A DNA stretch of 64,000 nt. Source: Euzebyella marina (GTDB taxonomy: Bacteria > Bacteroidota > Bacteroidia > Flavobacteriales > Flavobacteriaceae). A model generated the notes under the pieces. It was not told where the DNA came from. It did not search any database and was given only the letters and a program-made list of their open reading frames with translations. Where the stretch lies: contig NZ_JACYFK010000007.1 in the NCBI RefSeq assembly GCF_014855515.1, positions 40,569-104,568 of the forward strand. The letters are read 5' to 3'. Positions 1 to 8,726 of the stretch are shown in pieces (position 1 is the first letter of the stretch; every line of letters begins with the position of its first letter). The translations under genes were made by a program, and so were the position numbers.

Positions 1-2066
1 ACAGGTAATTGATTGATGGATTGTAATATGATACCAATAGCACCATTTTGTTTACGGATGGCTTGATAGTAAAATTCAACGCTTTCCAAAACGTTTCCCA
101 ACTTGAGTTGTTTGGCAAATTCATCAAACAAAATAATACCTCGTTCCGACCTATTCCTCCAAATGGTGCGTTGGATGGCAGATTTGATGAGCTTCAGCAT
201 TACGGACAATATTTCCTTATTATCCTTTACTTCATCCAACTCAAAAATGATAAGCCGTTTGTCCTCAATTTTATAGGTCTGATCTTGTTCTATATGAAAC
301 AAGTAACTATAGATGCCCCCATTAACATATTCCGATAGGATGTGTAAAAAATCATAAACGCTAAAATGCATTTCTTTTATCGCTAACAAATCAAGAAGTG
401 TTGTTTTTCGTTCATCAACAAATTGATATAAAGAAGCCAGAGAGTGCCCAGTAAGTACATTTTCATAATAGAAGAGCAAGACTTTCTTCATGGCTACCTC
501 TTGTGCTTTTGAAACCGTATTTTGCGCCAATAGTTCCATTACAAACACTGACAGGTCTTCCAACCGTTCTGGGGTAAGGTCTGCCTGACCGGAGATGTAA
601 AATGGATTAATTCCTAAATTTTTACCCTGTTCATACCGAAGAATAATGTGCTGTTCGGGATAAAGTTTAGCGAATTTAGTATAGGAACCTCCCAAATCGA
701 TAATAACCAGTCGAACGTTTTGCTCAAAGTACTGCCTAAGTATATTGTTTGCCAAAAACGACTTTCCTTCCCCAGTCGGGGCAAAAATGGCAAAGTTACG
801 TGCCTTAATTCGAACCTTATTTTCATCCCAAACATCCTTTAATACGGGTACATTATACTGCCGCTCATTGAAAATGATTCCCTGTGGATCGGATAGATAA
901 TTAGTATGGTTGATAAATAGACAAAGTGCATGTTTTAGATCGGTGACATAGAGGTCCTCATTCGAAAAATTAGAGGCGTGGCAGGGATACGAATTAAGAA
1001 AGTAGTGCTTGCGGTGCTCCCCCTTCGGATAATAAGGAACGATGTCTAACTCTTTCAACTCTGCCTTAATATTAGAAGCAATTCGTTTAAGTTCTTCGGA
1101 CTCGGCATGCCAGAAGATGATGTTCAGATGTCCCCTGATTATTCGCGAGGTGTCATCTTCATTGATACGGTCCATGATGCGTTGAACTTTCTTAAGGACC
1201 ACTTTATTTTGAGTTCCAAAATTGGAGCTTTTGGTTAATTCTTCTATTTTCTTCTCCAAAAGTTTACGCCATTTTTGTTTGTCATCCAGGTATAGGACCT
1301 GGTTAACCATATGGTTTTCTTTAATGTCTAATCCCAAGCCATCGATAAAACCTTGGTGGAAAGTAAATTCGTCGGAGGTGAATTTTTCGTTTGTTTTCGA
1401 ACTCTGAACAGGTCCCCCAAAACAACCCTCATTGTTGATAACCATCATATCGAAGTAATGCTCTCCTATTTCAATGCTTTTCTTACCCAAAACTATATCG
1501 GTATCTAAATCATGATTAAAACCATTGAAATACTCATTAGTCATCCCCATAAATTGGGACGTACTCATAGGTTTCAATAGTAGTTTTCGACTATTGTTAA
1601 TAAAGGAGATAACATCATTCACTGCAGTTACGAATTCAGCTACTTGGAGGTCCATTTTTCTGTGCAACCCTTTTTCTGATTTTTTGAAAGGATTCACATA
1701 TTTTGATGCCTTTAGGGTCTTGTCCAATGGCAATGAAAAGTAGAGGTAACTTCTATGCCCTAAATACCTACGCCCTATAAAATAATTCCTTGTTGCCTTC
1801 TCTAAAAAGGATTTATTGGGAAGATTGGAACCCTCATAACCCAGATTTTGATAAATATCTTGTTTATGTACAACGGTTCCTGGGGGTAGAGTTTTCAATG
1901 CTTGAAACCAAGTACTGTGCAGTTCATCAAAGTCAGATTCCGATAGGGAATACACCTCCGGTAATTGGGCTTCATAACATAGTAAAACATTGCCATTACT
2001 AGCAAAAACCATATGGTCTTGGATATCCAATATGGGGTGAGAAGATTGGAGATTAATTTTCTTCAT
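1..2066 (-). CDS. traG: TraG-family conjugation ATPase (VirB4-like), 3' end cut by window
   Basis: Minus-strand reading frame open from the ATG at 2064-2066 to the window edge (about 688 residues, C-terminus missing). It begins MKKINLQSSHP and continues with the N-terminal domain typical of Bacteroidota TraG. A Walker A motif APTGEGKS lies at about residue 428 (760-783), and the Walker B-like stretch LIIFELDE and IILFDEFAK follow near the left edge. VirB4-type ATPases power assembly of the type IV secretion channel at the inner membrane. The start overlaps the end of the upstream traF by 14 bases, so translation is probably coupled. The order TraE-TraF-TraG is that of Bacteroides conjugative transposons. 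Family assignment is firm; the rest of the transfer operon should lie left of the window. Confidence 0.93.
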   Translation of the reverse strand, partial: MKKINLQSSHPILDIQDHMVFASNGNVLLCYEAQLPEVYSLSESDFDELHSTWFQALKTLPPGTVVHKQDIYQNLGYEGSNLPNKSFLEKATRNYFIGRRYLGHRSYLYFSLPLDKTLKASKYVNPFKKSEKGLHRKMDLQVAEFVTAVNDVISFINNSRKLLLKPMSTSQFMGMTNEYFNGFNHDLDTDIVLGKKSIEIGEHYFDMMVINNEGCFGGPVQSSKTNEKFTSDEFTFHQGFIDGLGLDIKENHMVNQVLYLDDKQKWRKLLEKKIEELTKSSNFGTQNKVVLKKVQRIMDRINEDDTSRIIRGHLNIIFWHAESEELKRIASNIKAELKELDIVPYYPKGEHRKHYFLNSYPCHASNFSNEDLYVTDLKHALCLFINHTNYLSDPQGIIFNERQYNVPVLKDVWDENKVRIKARNFAIFAPTGEGKSFLANNILRQYFEQNVRLVIIDLGGSYTKFAKLYPEQHIILRYEQGKNLGINPFYISGQADLTPERLEDLSVFVMELLAQNTVSKAQEVAMKKVLLFYYENVLTGHSLASLYQFVDERKTTLLDLLAIKEMHFSVYDFLHILSEYVNGGIYSYLFHIEQDQTYKIEDKRLIIFELDEVKDNKEILSVMLKLIKSAIQRTIWRNRSERGIILFDEFAKQLKLGNVLESVEFYYQAIRKQNGAIGIILQSINQLP

Positions 2067-2337
2067 AGCTACTAAGACCTATTTTTTTATTACTGATGGT
2101 TGGAGGAAATGGTTCGTGTTGCAGCGTCAGATTCGGTCGACTTACTAAATAGATCAGAATAGCGTAGAACAGAATGTTCCAAAAAACCAAGGATAGGATA
2201 ATAATGAAACCAAACGAAAATATGATGGCCAGGAGGGACCCTATTACCGAAATCATCATTAGAGCAAAAGAGGATATCGGTAATCCGAATATGAGCGCAC
2301 TTTTACGGATGTTTCTATATATCTCAAACTTCTTCAT
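2053..2337 (-). CDS. traF: TraF-type conjugal transfer membrane protein (DUF4133)
   Basis: 94-residue protein with two hydrophobic segments (about residues 13-38 and 40-65) and a short charged tail, matching the size and layout of DUF4133/TraF of Bacteroides conjugative elements. It corresponds in position to the small VirB3-like inner-membrane component next to the VirB4 ATPase. It follows traE by one base and overlaps traG by 14 bases, so the three form one operon. The family call rests on position, length and topology; no catalytic motif is expected. Confidence 0.85.
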   Translation of the reverse strand: MKKFEIYRNIRKSALIFGLPISSFALMMISVIGSLLAIIFSFGFIIILSLVFWNILFYAILIYLVSRPNLTLQHEPFPPTISNKKIGLSSYEEN

Positions 2338-2338
2338 G

Positions 2339-2626
2339 TTATACGACTATACCGATGAGATAAGTGAAAATACCTACTACAGCCCCAGCAATCAGTACAA
2401 AAATTAGTACACGGGTGATACCCTTTTTGAGATCAGCGTTCTCTCCAAAAAAATGTCCGGCATTGAATAAAAAACCAACTAGAAATATGACTCCCAAGAT
2501 GATGGGGAAAATAGTTCGAATGGTATCGGATATTTCGTTTACCGAATCCTCAATACCTCCAATCTGTGCCAAAAGAGCATGAGAAATTAATAATGATAGC
2601 AATACGGAAAAGTGCAATTTTTTCAT
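2339..2626 (-). CDS. traE: TraE-type conjugal transfer protein (DUF4134)
   Basis: The ATG at 2624-2626 is preferred to the upstream one at 2662 because it starts a clean signal peptide (MKKLHFSVLLSLLISHALLA, cleavage after LLA). The mature part has two further membrane segments (roughly residues 38-60 and 72-92). This is the DUF4134/TraE layout, comparable to VirB2-like pilin-type subunits that precede VirB3/VirB4 genes. It is the first visible gene of the traEFG operon; no further tra gene is recognisable upstream in the window, which suggests the operon promoter lies in 2627-3068. Confidence 0.83.
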   Translation of the reverse strand: MKKLHFSVLLSLLISHALLAQIGGIEDSVNEISDTIRTIFPIILGVIFLVGFLFNAGHFFGENADLKKGITRVLIFVLIAGAVVGIFTYLIGIVV

Positions 2627-3068
2627 ATCCAAAATACTTAAGAGATTAAGAATTATTGACACGCTAAAATTACCAAATTAGGATATTAAAATATTGATTA
2701 TCAGTTATTTGTGAATAAAATTTTTTAAAGTGATAATTCTTTAAAAAAGTAGATAAATGACCTTAAATAAAATGATAAATCAGCCATGCATGTTGATAAG
2801 TGGTAATCTGAAATTTACAAATGGGAAGGTATTAGGGAAATTATCCTAATTGACCGGGTTTCAATATGACCGTGAAGCTAATTAAATTGAAAAGTTAGTT
2901 CTCTCCAAATATTGAATGGGCAAAGCAGTTTTTGACACAGAGGCCGCGAAGTGTATAGCGCCTATTTTAGGGAATATCAATTGCGAGAAATCAAAAGTAA
3001 ATCATGCCGGCCCTACTACAGAAAAGCCATTAAACTACAGGTTTCAATCAATCGCATTAGCATTTGAC
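2627..3068. other. Intergenic region upstream of traE
   Basis: About 440 bases with no convincing gene. It is A+T-rich near traE and should hold the traEFG promoter, but no clear TAnnTTTG element could be placed. The short plus-strand frame at 2916-3110 lacks any recognisable feature. Confidence 0.5.
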
Positions 3069-3731
3069 TTATTTTCTCTTATCAGAAGTCTTTTTGTTAA
3101 AGGCTACTAAGTTAAAGAGTTCACGCATTCGAGACCGCACGCGGCTGCCATAACGTTCTTCCAGCTCTTTTGCGTTTAAGTTGGTAGTAGCGTGTGTTTT
3201 GTAGTTTTGATTGATAAAGAGCTCGTGGCGTGAAAGCAAAATTTCCCCTAACACATTACATTGCTGCCCAAAATGCACTCCCAGGGGCTCAATTCCTAAA
3301 TCATCAAAACAATAGAGTCTTTGGTCTCCGTAATCCCCGATGATTTTATAACCTAGATGGTTGAAGGCAAAAACAATATTTCGGCTAGGGATGACCGCAT
3401 ACGACCGCTGATGTGGAACAATGTGCTTCAACAATTTCATCAGGCTGGTTTTACCGCAGCCTACGGGGCCGGATAGTAGTATTCCTTTCCTGATATCAAT
3501 ATCCAACTGATGACAACGTTCTTTATCTTGGATAAAATAGAGGCATAATTTGTAAAGTATATCCCGGTCTTCTTTATAAATTTTAAAATCTTTACCGAAC
3601 ATCAATTGCCCTTTAGCATTGAGGTAATCCAAGATTTTTTCAAAATCATATCTAATTTCTTTGCCTTTAAAAACCCCCAATTGGTATTGTTTAACACCTT
3701 CAGTAATGATATGTGGCGCATTGAAGTTCAT
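3069..3731 (-). CDS. DnaC/IstB-like AAA+ ATPase of conjugative element
   Basis: 220 residues. Walker A GPVGCGKTS lies at about residues 89-97 and a Walker B-like segment LYCFDDLGIEP at about 138-148, followed by an arginine-rich C-terminal part (YGSRVRSRMRELF). This is the compact AAA+ module of helicase loaders. Such proteins are common in flavobacterial conjugative elements beside a replication-type HTH protein, as here: the stop of the upstream gene overlaps this start by 4 bases. The likely role is loading a helicase at the element's origin after excision or transfer; that is inference from family and context. Confidence 0.78.
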   Translation of the reverse strand: MNFNAPHIITEGVKQYQLGVFKGKEIRYDFEKILDYLNAKGQLMFGKDFKIYKEDRDILYKLCLYFIQDKERCHQLDIDIRKGILLSGPVGCGKTSLMKLLKHIVPHQRSYAVIPSRNIVFAFNHLGYKIIGDYGDQRLYCFDDLGIEPLGVHFGQQCNVLGEILLSRHELFINQNYKTHATTNLNAKELEERYGSRVRSRMRELFNLVAFNKKTSDKRK

Positions 3732-4267
3732 AAAGGCTCATCATAATTTTTTTCATCAGAAATTTTCAAGTGGTCTCTATAGGGAACACTGGGATAGTTC
3801 TTGCCGTAGTTTTTATTTTCGTCAGATTCTGAATTCCTTAAATTCTTTTTTTGGACCTTGTTTTTATTAGTTTCTATAGTTTGTATTTGTTTTATTATAG
3901 GTACCACTACTTGTCCAGTACTTGTCCCATTTTTGGTACAGTCTTGGTCCACAGCTTGTTCAGTGCTTGTACCAAATTCGAACATCTTAATGCGACTGCC
4001 TTTAAATGGATTGTGTGATGGGTAATAATTTAAATACTTCCAATAATTAAGCTCTTTGATACAACGATGATAGGTGGATTTGGAACCGATTTTGGAAATA
4101 GCCATAACTTCTTCACGATTGATGTAAAATTCCTGTTTAAAAAAATTATGGTTCCAAAGCTGAAATAACGCAACATACAGGCTGATATGAGTCGCATTCA
4201 ACCTCTTATCTTTTGAAAAATGCTCAAATACCGCATTCAGATGGGTGATGTAATTAATTTCCCCCAA
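3728..4267 (-). CDS. Replication-type winged-helix protein of conjugative element
   Basis: 179 residues. The N-terminal ~100 residues (INYITHLNAVFEHFSKDKRL onward) resemble the helix-rich DNA-binding domain found beside DnaC-like ATPases in Bacteroidota mobile elements. IGSKSTYHRCIKELNYWKYL fits a recognition helix plus wing. The C-terminal 80 residues are low-complexity, rich in N, K, E and T, and probably disordered. The gene lies 6 bases downstream of the excisionase-like HTH gene and overlaps the ATPase by 4 bases, so the three are one operon. A role in element replication or maintenance is inferred; DNA binding is likely. Confidence 0.65.
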   Translation of the reverse strand: MGEINYITHLNAVFEHFSKDKRLNATHISLYVALFQLWNHNFFKQEFYINREEVMAISKIGSKSTYHRCIKELNYWKYLNYYPSHNPFKGSRIKMFEFGTSTEQAVDQDCTKNGTSTGQVVVPIIKQIQTIETNKNKVQKKNLRNSESDENKNYGKNYPSVPYRDHLKISDEKNYDEPL

Positions 4268-4273
4268 AATAAT

Positions 4274-4549
4274 TTAGATATGGTTGTGAATTTTGTTTCG
4301 TTCTAATACTTGCATTATTTCATGATACTCATAATAGAGTACCCCTCCAATTTTAGTATAAGGTAAAGTGCCGTTAATACGTAAGTTCTGCAAGGTCCCT
4401 GGGGATATACCCAATAATTGCCGTACCTCGTTCGACCGGATCCATTTTTTTTCCATTTTACCCTGATTTTGAAACAATTGTTTAATTTCTTCCAAGAGGT
4501 TCATTTTAAATTCATACAGATCATCAGTAGTAACAATTCTTTCTCCCAT
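4274..4549 (-). CDS. Excisionase/MerR-like helix-turn-helix protein
   Basis: About 91 residues from the ATG at 4547-4549 (MGERIVTTDD); an in-frame ATG at 4582 would add 11 residues that look less natural. The C-terminal half is the HTH_17/excisionase fold: IRSNEVRQLLGISPGTLQNL followed by a wing containing LPYTKIGGVLYYEYHEIMQVL. The N-terminal half is an amphipathic helix. In CTnDOT-like elements such proteins act as recombination directionality factors or operon regulators. It heads the operon with the two genes downstream, next to a long hairpin at 4649-4691. Confidence 0.8.
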   Translation of the reverse strand: MGERIVTTDDLYEFKMNLLEEIKQLFQNQGKMEKKWIRSNEVRQLLGISPGTLQNLRINGTLPYTKIGGVLYYEYHEIMQVLERNKIHNHI

Positions 4550-4648
4550 AACATTTGATTTTAATAAAGAGACCAAAGGCAAAATTCAATTCTGCCATGG
4601 TCTCTTTTGAGATTTGACTTTCGTTTGGTAAAGATGTAAAAGGATTTT

Positions 4649-4691
4649 AATAATCTTTCCCAAGATATGTCCCACCTTGGGGAAGATTATT
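4649..4691. promoter_or_regulatory. 16-bp hairpin between rteC and the excisionase-like gene
   Basis: AATAATCTTTCCCAAG (4649-4664) pairs with CTTGGGGAAGATTATT (4676-4691) over 16 positions with one G-T wobble and an 11-base loop. It lies about 100 bases upstream of the excisionase-like start on the transcribed strand and has no long U tract. It could be a leader structure or a protein-binding inverted repeat. Confidence 0.6.
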
Positions 4692-4795
4692 GTTTCACTG
4701 CTAATCGCTCAAATGCCTTTATTCAGGACACGATTTATACTATGACACCCTCTGAAAAGAAACTTTAGTCATTTATGATTGGAATTTGTCAAAAG

Positions 4796-4818
4796 CCCAA
4801 GTTGGCACCCAACTTGGG
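4796..4818 (-). terminator. Terminator hairpin after rteC
   Basis: CCCAAGTTGG (4796-4805) and CCAACTTGGG (4809-4818) form a perfect 10-bp stem with a 3-base loop, 12 bases past the rteC stop. On the minus strand the stem is followed by CTTTTG, a short U-rich tail. This is a likely intrinsic terminator. Confidence 0.7.
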
Positions 4819-4830
4819 GTAGCGATTCAT

Positions 4831-5670
4831 TCATTCATCCAAGGAATCCATACGATGTTGAAGAGCATCGATCAATTTCTCTAAAAACCGTGTTCTAGTG
4901 GTTTTTCGTGATCGAATTTCAATAAAGGTGTGGTAATAGTTGCCAAGGTCAATATTATAAAAATGTTCAAAATGAGAAGCCATTTCCTTTATGTCTACGG
5001 TACCACCATTAATCGATTGACTGGCATGAAGGGCGTATATAAGTTCTATAAGATCTGTTTTACTTCCAGTCCAGAATAATTTTGATGGTTTTTCCATTGC
5101 AATGGATTTTTGAGTTTCAAGGTTAATATTTAAATCATCAATCTCCTTTTTAAGGTATACAATGAGCATATCGTATGCCATTATGGTGGAAACAGTACCG
5201 TCATGGCACGTAGAAAATTGATCATCAATTAAAAAATGAAATGATTCCAGAGGTAGTCTTAGATCGCGGTTTCCCCTTATAAAATACTGTTCGTCCAATG
5301 ACATGGCACCCCGTCGGTAATAATTATAAAATTCTAAGTTATCATTGAAAAAGGCTTGAAGCTTATCAATTTGATTTTGAAGGTATTTGATTTGTGCCGC
5401 GTCATTACCCCGAGGTCTCTTGCTTTCTAAATTAAATAACTTCACATAATAAATTAGCTTACTAAAGATTTGAGGTTTGATATGCTTAAAGAAATAGATC
5501 TCATCCTCAGGGGTGGCAAAAGGCTTGCCAGCTATTTCCTTTTGAAGTTGCCGAATGCTTTTCTCTACCAATACAATGCCTTTTTCGGCCTTGAAAAGAA
5601 CATCTCCCTTCCCTCCTTCCAAGGCGTCCAAATGCGACTCAAAGACCGATAGCAACTTTAGGTATTTCAT
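4831..5670 (-). CDS. rteC: RteC-family regulator
   Basis: 279 residues. The sequence follows RteC along its length: an N-terminal helical region (SVFESHLDALEGG), the central conserved YYRRGAMSLDEQYFIRGNRD block (about residues 115-135), and the C-terminal part with FWTGSKTDLIELIYALHAS and IRSRKTTRTRFLEKL. In CTnDOT, RteC is the tetracycline-responsive activator of the excision genes; here no RteA/RteB or tetQ is nearby, so the inducing signal is unknown. It stands next to the excisionase-like gene that such a factor would control. It starts just downstream of the oxoamine synthase stop (5674) and may share its transcript. Confidence 0.9.
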   Translation of the reverse strand: MKYLKLLSVFESHLDALEGGKGDVLFKAEKGIVLVEKSIRQLQKEIAGKPFATPEDEIYFFKHIKPQIFSKLIYYVKLFNLESKRPRGNDAAQIKYLQNQIDKLQAFFNDNLEFYNYYRRGAMSLDEQYFIRGNRDLRLPLESFHFLIDDQFSTCHDGTVSTIMAYDMLIVYLKKEIDDLNINLETQKSIAMEKPSKLFWTGSKTDLIELIYALHASQSINGGTVDIKEMASHFEHFYNIDLGNYYHTFIEIRSRKTTRTRFLEKLIDALQHRMDSLDE

Positions 5671-5673
5671 CCA

Positions 5674-8085
5674 TCAACTCTTATTTTGTCCTTCCATAAG
5701 ACCTAAAAATTCCAATTTATAATTATCACGAGTCTGTAAAAAAGCATAGACTTCATGAACCTGTGCGCCCAATTTTCTTTTTTCAAAGGACGCTGTCATA
5801 CCAAAATCAATTTTATCCAAGTTCAAGGCCATGGCTCGTTTGATAGTCTGATAGAGTAGTTGACGGTAAAGGTGATAACTGGTAATGTAGCGATAATCCA
5901 TTCCAACAAAGGCAGGGATATAATTACCCAGCGTGTTGATATAACAGAACATCACGCCAATTAAGGGCATTCCTGATTCGCTTTTCAATCGTAGTATTAT
6001 AAATTCCCAATTAGGGTTGGAAGCCATTTGGTCCAACATACTTATGGGCAATGGAAAAGTATTTAAACCTAAATTATTTTTTTGAACATTGAGATAGAGC
6101 TTATACAAATGTTCCCGCTCCTCCGAGTTGACGTTCTGTAAAATTTCAATTTGGAATTCCGCCTCATAGGGTAAAATCTCTTTTCGAAAATGCCTTCTGT
6201 TTCTGGGCGAGAGTTGAGCAATATGACTTTCTGCGGTAATTCCTAACGGTAATGGCAGCGAACAGGTATCTGGCATTCTTATCTTCATATACCCTTGGTT
6301 AAAAAGGAAGCTCTGAAGGCGATTTTCTTTGCTAAAATCACGAAAAACCACCATTTGGGCCCCTGTATCACCTTCCATTTTTTCTATAGCTAGAATAAAT
6401 AAGTGCAAGGCCTTTTTATATAGCGGATGCTTTTCATTTAAAAAAATATGCTTTCCCTCTGTAAATAAGGATCCCATTGAAAGCACTTTTGATGTCATGT
6501 AATATGGATTTCCTTTTCTTTTTGCCTCCAATTCCTGGGACACATTTTCTGGTGAAAGCATATCATCCTTCCATAAAGAAATAGTCATAAAGGTTAGAAG
6601 AACAGGAATACCCTCGGAATCCTGAATGATGATATATTGAAACTGCCAATTGTTTTCTATCGCCGAGTTATTCTTAAAGTTTTTCTCAAGCCATAACAGC
6701 CCATCCCAATTAAACAAACCGTTCCTACCCAAATTGGAATCCCATAATTCTTTATCAACCTTCTCAATAGTTTGGTACACCTTTACAAGTAATTTGCTGT
6801 CATTTTTAAAGCTTGGATTCGATGAGGAATGGATTCCAAAGGCTCTTTTAATTCTATCGGTGGATGTGACCGTTTCTTGCAAAACCTTCGGATAATGATG
6901 CTCTAAAGCTTCGGCCAAGGCTTTGATATCATCGAGCTGGTTATGTCGAGATATAGTAATACGGATACCTGTATTTTTAACGGGAACGGCTGGAAACATT
7001 CCCAAGTTCGTATAAAAACCGTCGTCCATTAAACGTCGAACCAATTTATATCCCGTTTCAGGCGCACCCGTGCCCACATAGAAAACGGGAGAGTTATTGT
7101 CGTCAATAATCACTACTTCCCTTAACTTCAATAAATCATTAAAATACTGGATACGAGTACTTAGTTCCTCTTGTAATTGATAAATTTCCTTGGAAAGATG
7201 GATTTTGGACGAAGCAATGGCCGCCCCTACTGCTGAGGGTTCTAACTGAGCCGAAAAAGTTAAAGGTCCACCAAAAGTCTTAATTTTTTGATATAGCTTT
7301 TCGTTTGGACATATGAGTACCGCTCCACTTGCTCCAAAGGTTTTGCTCAATGTACCAAATACCAAAACTTGATCGGACAATTCCTTTAACTGATCCAAAA
7401 CGTATCCTGTTCCGTTTTTTCCAATCCAGCTCATCCCATGTACATCATCAAAATATAAATGCAATTGGGGATATTTTTTTGCCAATTCCATTAATTGAAC
7501 TACTGGGGCATAATCACCAAACATCGAATAAATGCCATCGGCCATATACCAAATTTTTCTCCGTTTTATATGAAATTTGATTCTGTCTTCCAACATTTGT
7601 AAATGATTATGCCTAATCATATCCAAAGCGACCCCTTGTGACTTCAGCAGTCGGCATGCTGACTGAACGCTCCAGTGAACCTGATGATCTAGAATGATTG
7701 CGTCGTTCGTACCGACAATGCTCGGAATGACCCCAAGATGTCCCAAAGTGCTATTTTTAGTTACCACTATGGGATACCCATACATTTGATTCAAATGGAA
7801 TTCCAACTGCTCATATAAAGGATGGGAAATGTAGGATTTGGATAAGGGGAACTGGGTGCCATAATTATCAATGGCCGCCATAGCTGCAGACTTCAAACGC
7901 TCGTCTTGTTCTAAACCAAGATATCCGGTCGTTCCGAAATGCATGAGCGATTTTCCTTTTACGGAGATATGTCTTCCCGTAAAATGATCTCCTTCAGCGT
8001 ATAGATGCAAGACCCCTTCTCGAGAAGCGTTCGTCATCAGGTCGTGTACGGTGTCTAAAAAGTTATTGTGTCTGATTTTTGCCAT
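5674..8085 (-). CDS. Alpha-oxoamine synthase fused to a GNAT (BioF2-like) acyltransferase
   Basis: About 803 residues from ATG 8083-8085 (MAKIRHNNFLD); an upstream in-frame start at 8145 would add 20 residues without homology. Residues ~1-400 are a PLP-dependent alpha-oxoamine synthase (KBL/BioF/serine palmitoyltransferase family): DDVHGMSWIGKNGTG supplies the PLP aspartate and histidine, and GTLSKTFGASG the Schiff-base lysine (~248). Such enzymes condense an amino acid with an acyl thioester. Residues ~420-800 form an FemAB/BioF2-like GNAT region (LSPRNRRHFRKEI, YRQLLYQTIKRAMA). The fusion suggests C-acylation followed by N-acylation of one product, such as an amino-ketone lipid or signal; the product is unknown. 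It is divergent from a STAS-like/AraC pair and probably regulated by it. Confidence 0.8.
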   Translation of the reverse strand: MAKIRHNNFLDTVHDLMTNASREGVLHLYAEGDHFTGRHISVKGKSLMHFGTTGYLGLEQDERLKSAAMAAIDNYGTQFPLSKSYISHPLYEQLEFHLNQMYGYPIVVTKNSTLGHLGVIPSIVGTNDAIILDHQVHWSVQSACRLLKSQGVALDMIRHNHLQMLEDRIKFHIKRRKIWYMADGIYSMFGDYAPVVQLMELAKKYPQLHLYFDDVHGMSWIGKNGTGYVLDQLKELSDQVLVFGTLSKTFGASGAVLICPNEKLYQKIKTFGGPLTFSAQLEPSAVGAAIASSKIHLSKEIYQLQEELSTRIQYFNDLLKLREVVIIDDNNSPVFYVGTGAPETGYKLVRRLMDDGFYTNLGMFPAVPVKNTGIRITISRHNQLDDIKALAEALEHHYPKVLQETVTSTDRIKRAFGIHSSSNPSFKNDSKLLVKVYQTIEKVDKELWDSNLGRNGLFNWDGLLWLEKNFKNNSAIENNWQFQYIIIQDSEGIPVLLTFMTISLWKDDMLSPENVSQELEAKRKGNPYYMTSKVLSMGSLFTEGKHIFLNEKHPLYKKALHLFILAIEKMEGDTGAQMVVFRDFSKENRLQSFLFNQGYMKIRMPDTCSLPLPLGITAESHIAQLSPRNRRHFRKEILPYEAEFQIEILQNVNSEEREHLYKLYLNVQKNNLGLNTFPLPISMLDQMASNPNWEFIILRLKSESGMPLIGVMFCYINTLGNYIPAFVGMDYRYITSYHLYRQLLYQTIKRAMALNLDKIDFGMTASFEKRKLGAQVHEVYAFLQTRDNYKLEFLGLMEGQNKS

Positions 8086-8150
8086 GATATGATATGATTT
8101 ATCATAAAATGTACTTTGAATCGTAGGAATAATTAGATACCACATATATA

Positions 8151-8189
8151 TTAATCCTTTTAACGTATGTTTTAATCCTTCTTACGTAT
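8151..8189. promoter_or_regulatory. Two 18-bp direct repeats, 21-bp period: probable AraC operator
   Basis: TTAATCCTTTTAACGTAT (8151-8168) and TTAATCCTTCTTACGTAT (8172-8189) agree at 16 of 18 positions and are spaced 21 bases start to start, two helical turns, so they face the same side of DNA. They lie between the divergent synthase and STAS/AraC genes. Direct repeats of this kind are the usual target of AraC-family dimers, and an AraC protein is encoded at 8727. Confidence 0.7.
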
Positions 8190-8283
8190 AAATTTCCCTT
8201 ATATGTAGGGCTTTAAAGGTCTAATCAAAATTTTCAATCATCATATTTTTGTAATTTCAACTTTGATTACCAGTTTTCTAACC

Positions 8284-8694
8284 ATGATGCGAATTTTTTT
8301 TGAAAATGAATATGCTGTTTATAGTGTCGAGAAAAATATAGTCCATATTGCCTATAAGCCCGGTATAGCTATTAACCGAACAGCTGCAATTCAAATCGTA
8401 AAGGACAGGATTGCCTTTCAAGAGGAACAATCCTATCCCATTTTATGCGATATTCGACAGCTGAGAAAAATAGATAAGCCGGCTCGAGATTATCTTGCCT
8501 TGGAAGGTTCAACCTTGGTGAAGGCATTGGCATTTATGATTGATTCCCCAGTAACGGACGCCATGATTCAATTTTACATTCGCACCAACCATTCTTCTAT
8601 TCCAACCGCATCTTTTTACCAAAAGGAAAAAGCCATTGGATTTCTACAGCGATTTCTTAGCTTCCTAGTGTTACTGGGATTGTTTATTATTTAG
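8284..8694 (+). CDS. STAS-like small protein (DUF7793-type)
   Basis: About 136 residues from one of the paired ATGs at 8284/8287 (MMRIFFENEY). The fold suggested by the alternating strands and helices, with ILCDIRQLRKIDKPARDYLA in the centre and a C-terminal hydrophobic segment FLSFLVLLGLFII, resembles STAS/SpoIIAA-like proteins that occur in Bacteroidota next to PAS/AraC regulators. No enzymatic residues are visible. It is followed after 32 bases by the AraC gene in the same orientation and may act as a partner or sensor of it. The family assignment is moderate; the membrane-like tail could anchor it. Confidence 0.6.
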   Translation: MMRIFFENEYAVYSVEKNIVHIAYKPGIAINRTAAIQIVKDRIAFQEEQSYPILCDIRQLRKIDKPARDYLALEGSTLVKALAFMIDSPVTDAMIQFYIRTNHSSIPTASFYQKEKAIGFLQRFLSFLVLLGLFII

Positions 8695-8726
8695 ATAGAT
8701 TACGAAAATGTCTTTAAACTAAAAAA

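Noticed and set aside
614..842. Small ORFs inside traG on both strands
   Set aside because: Shadows of the TraG frame, which holds the Walker A motif at 760-783.
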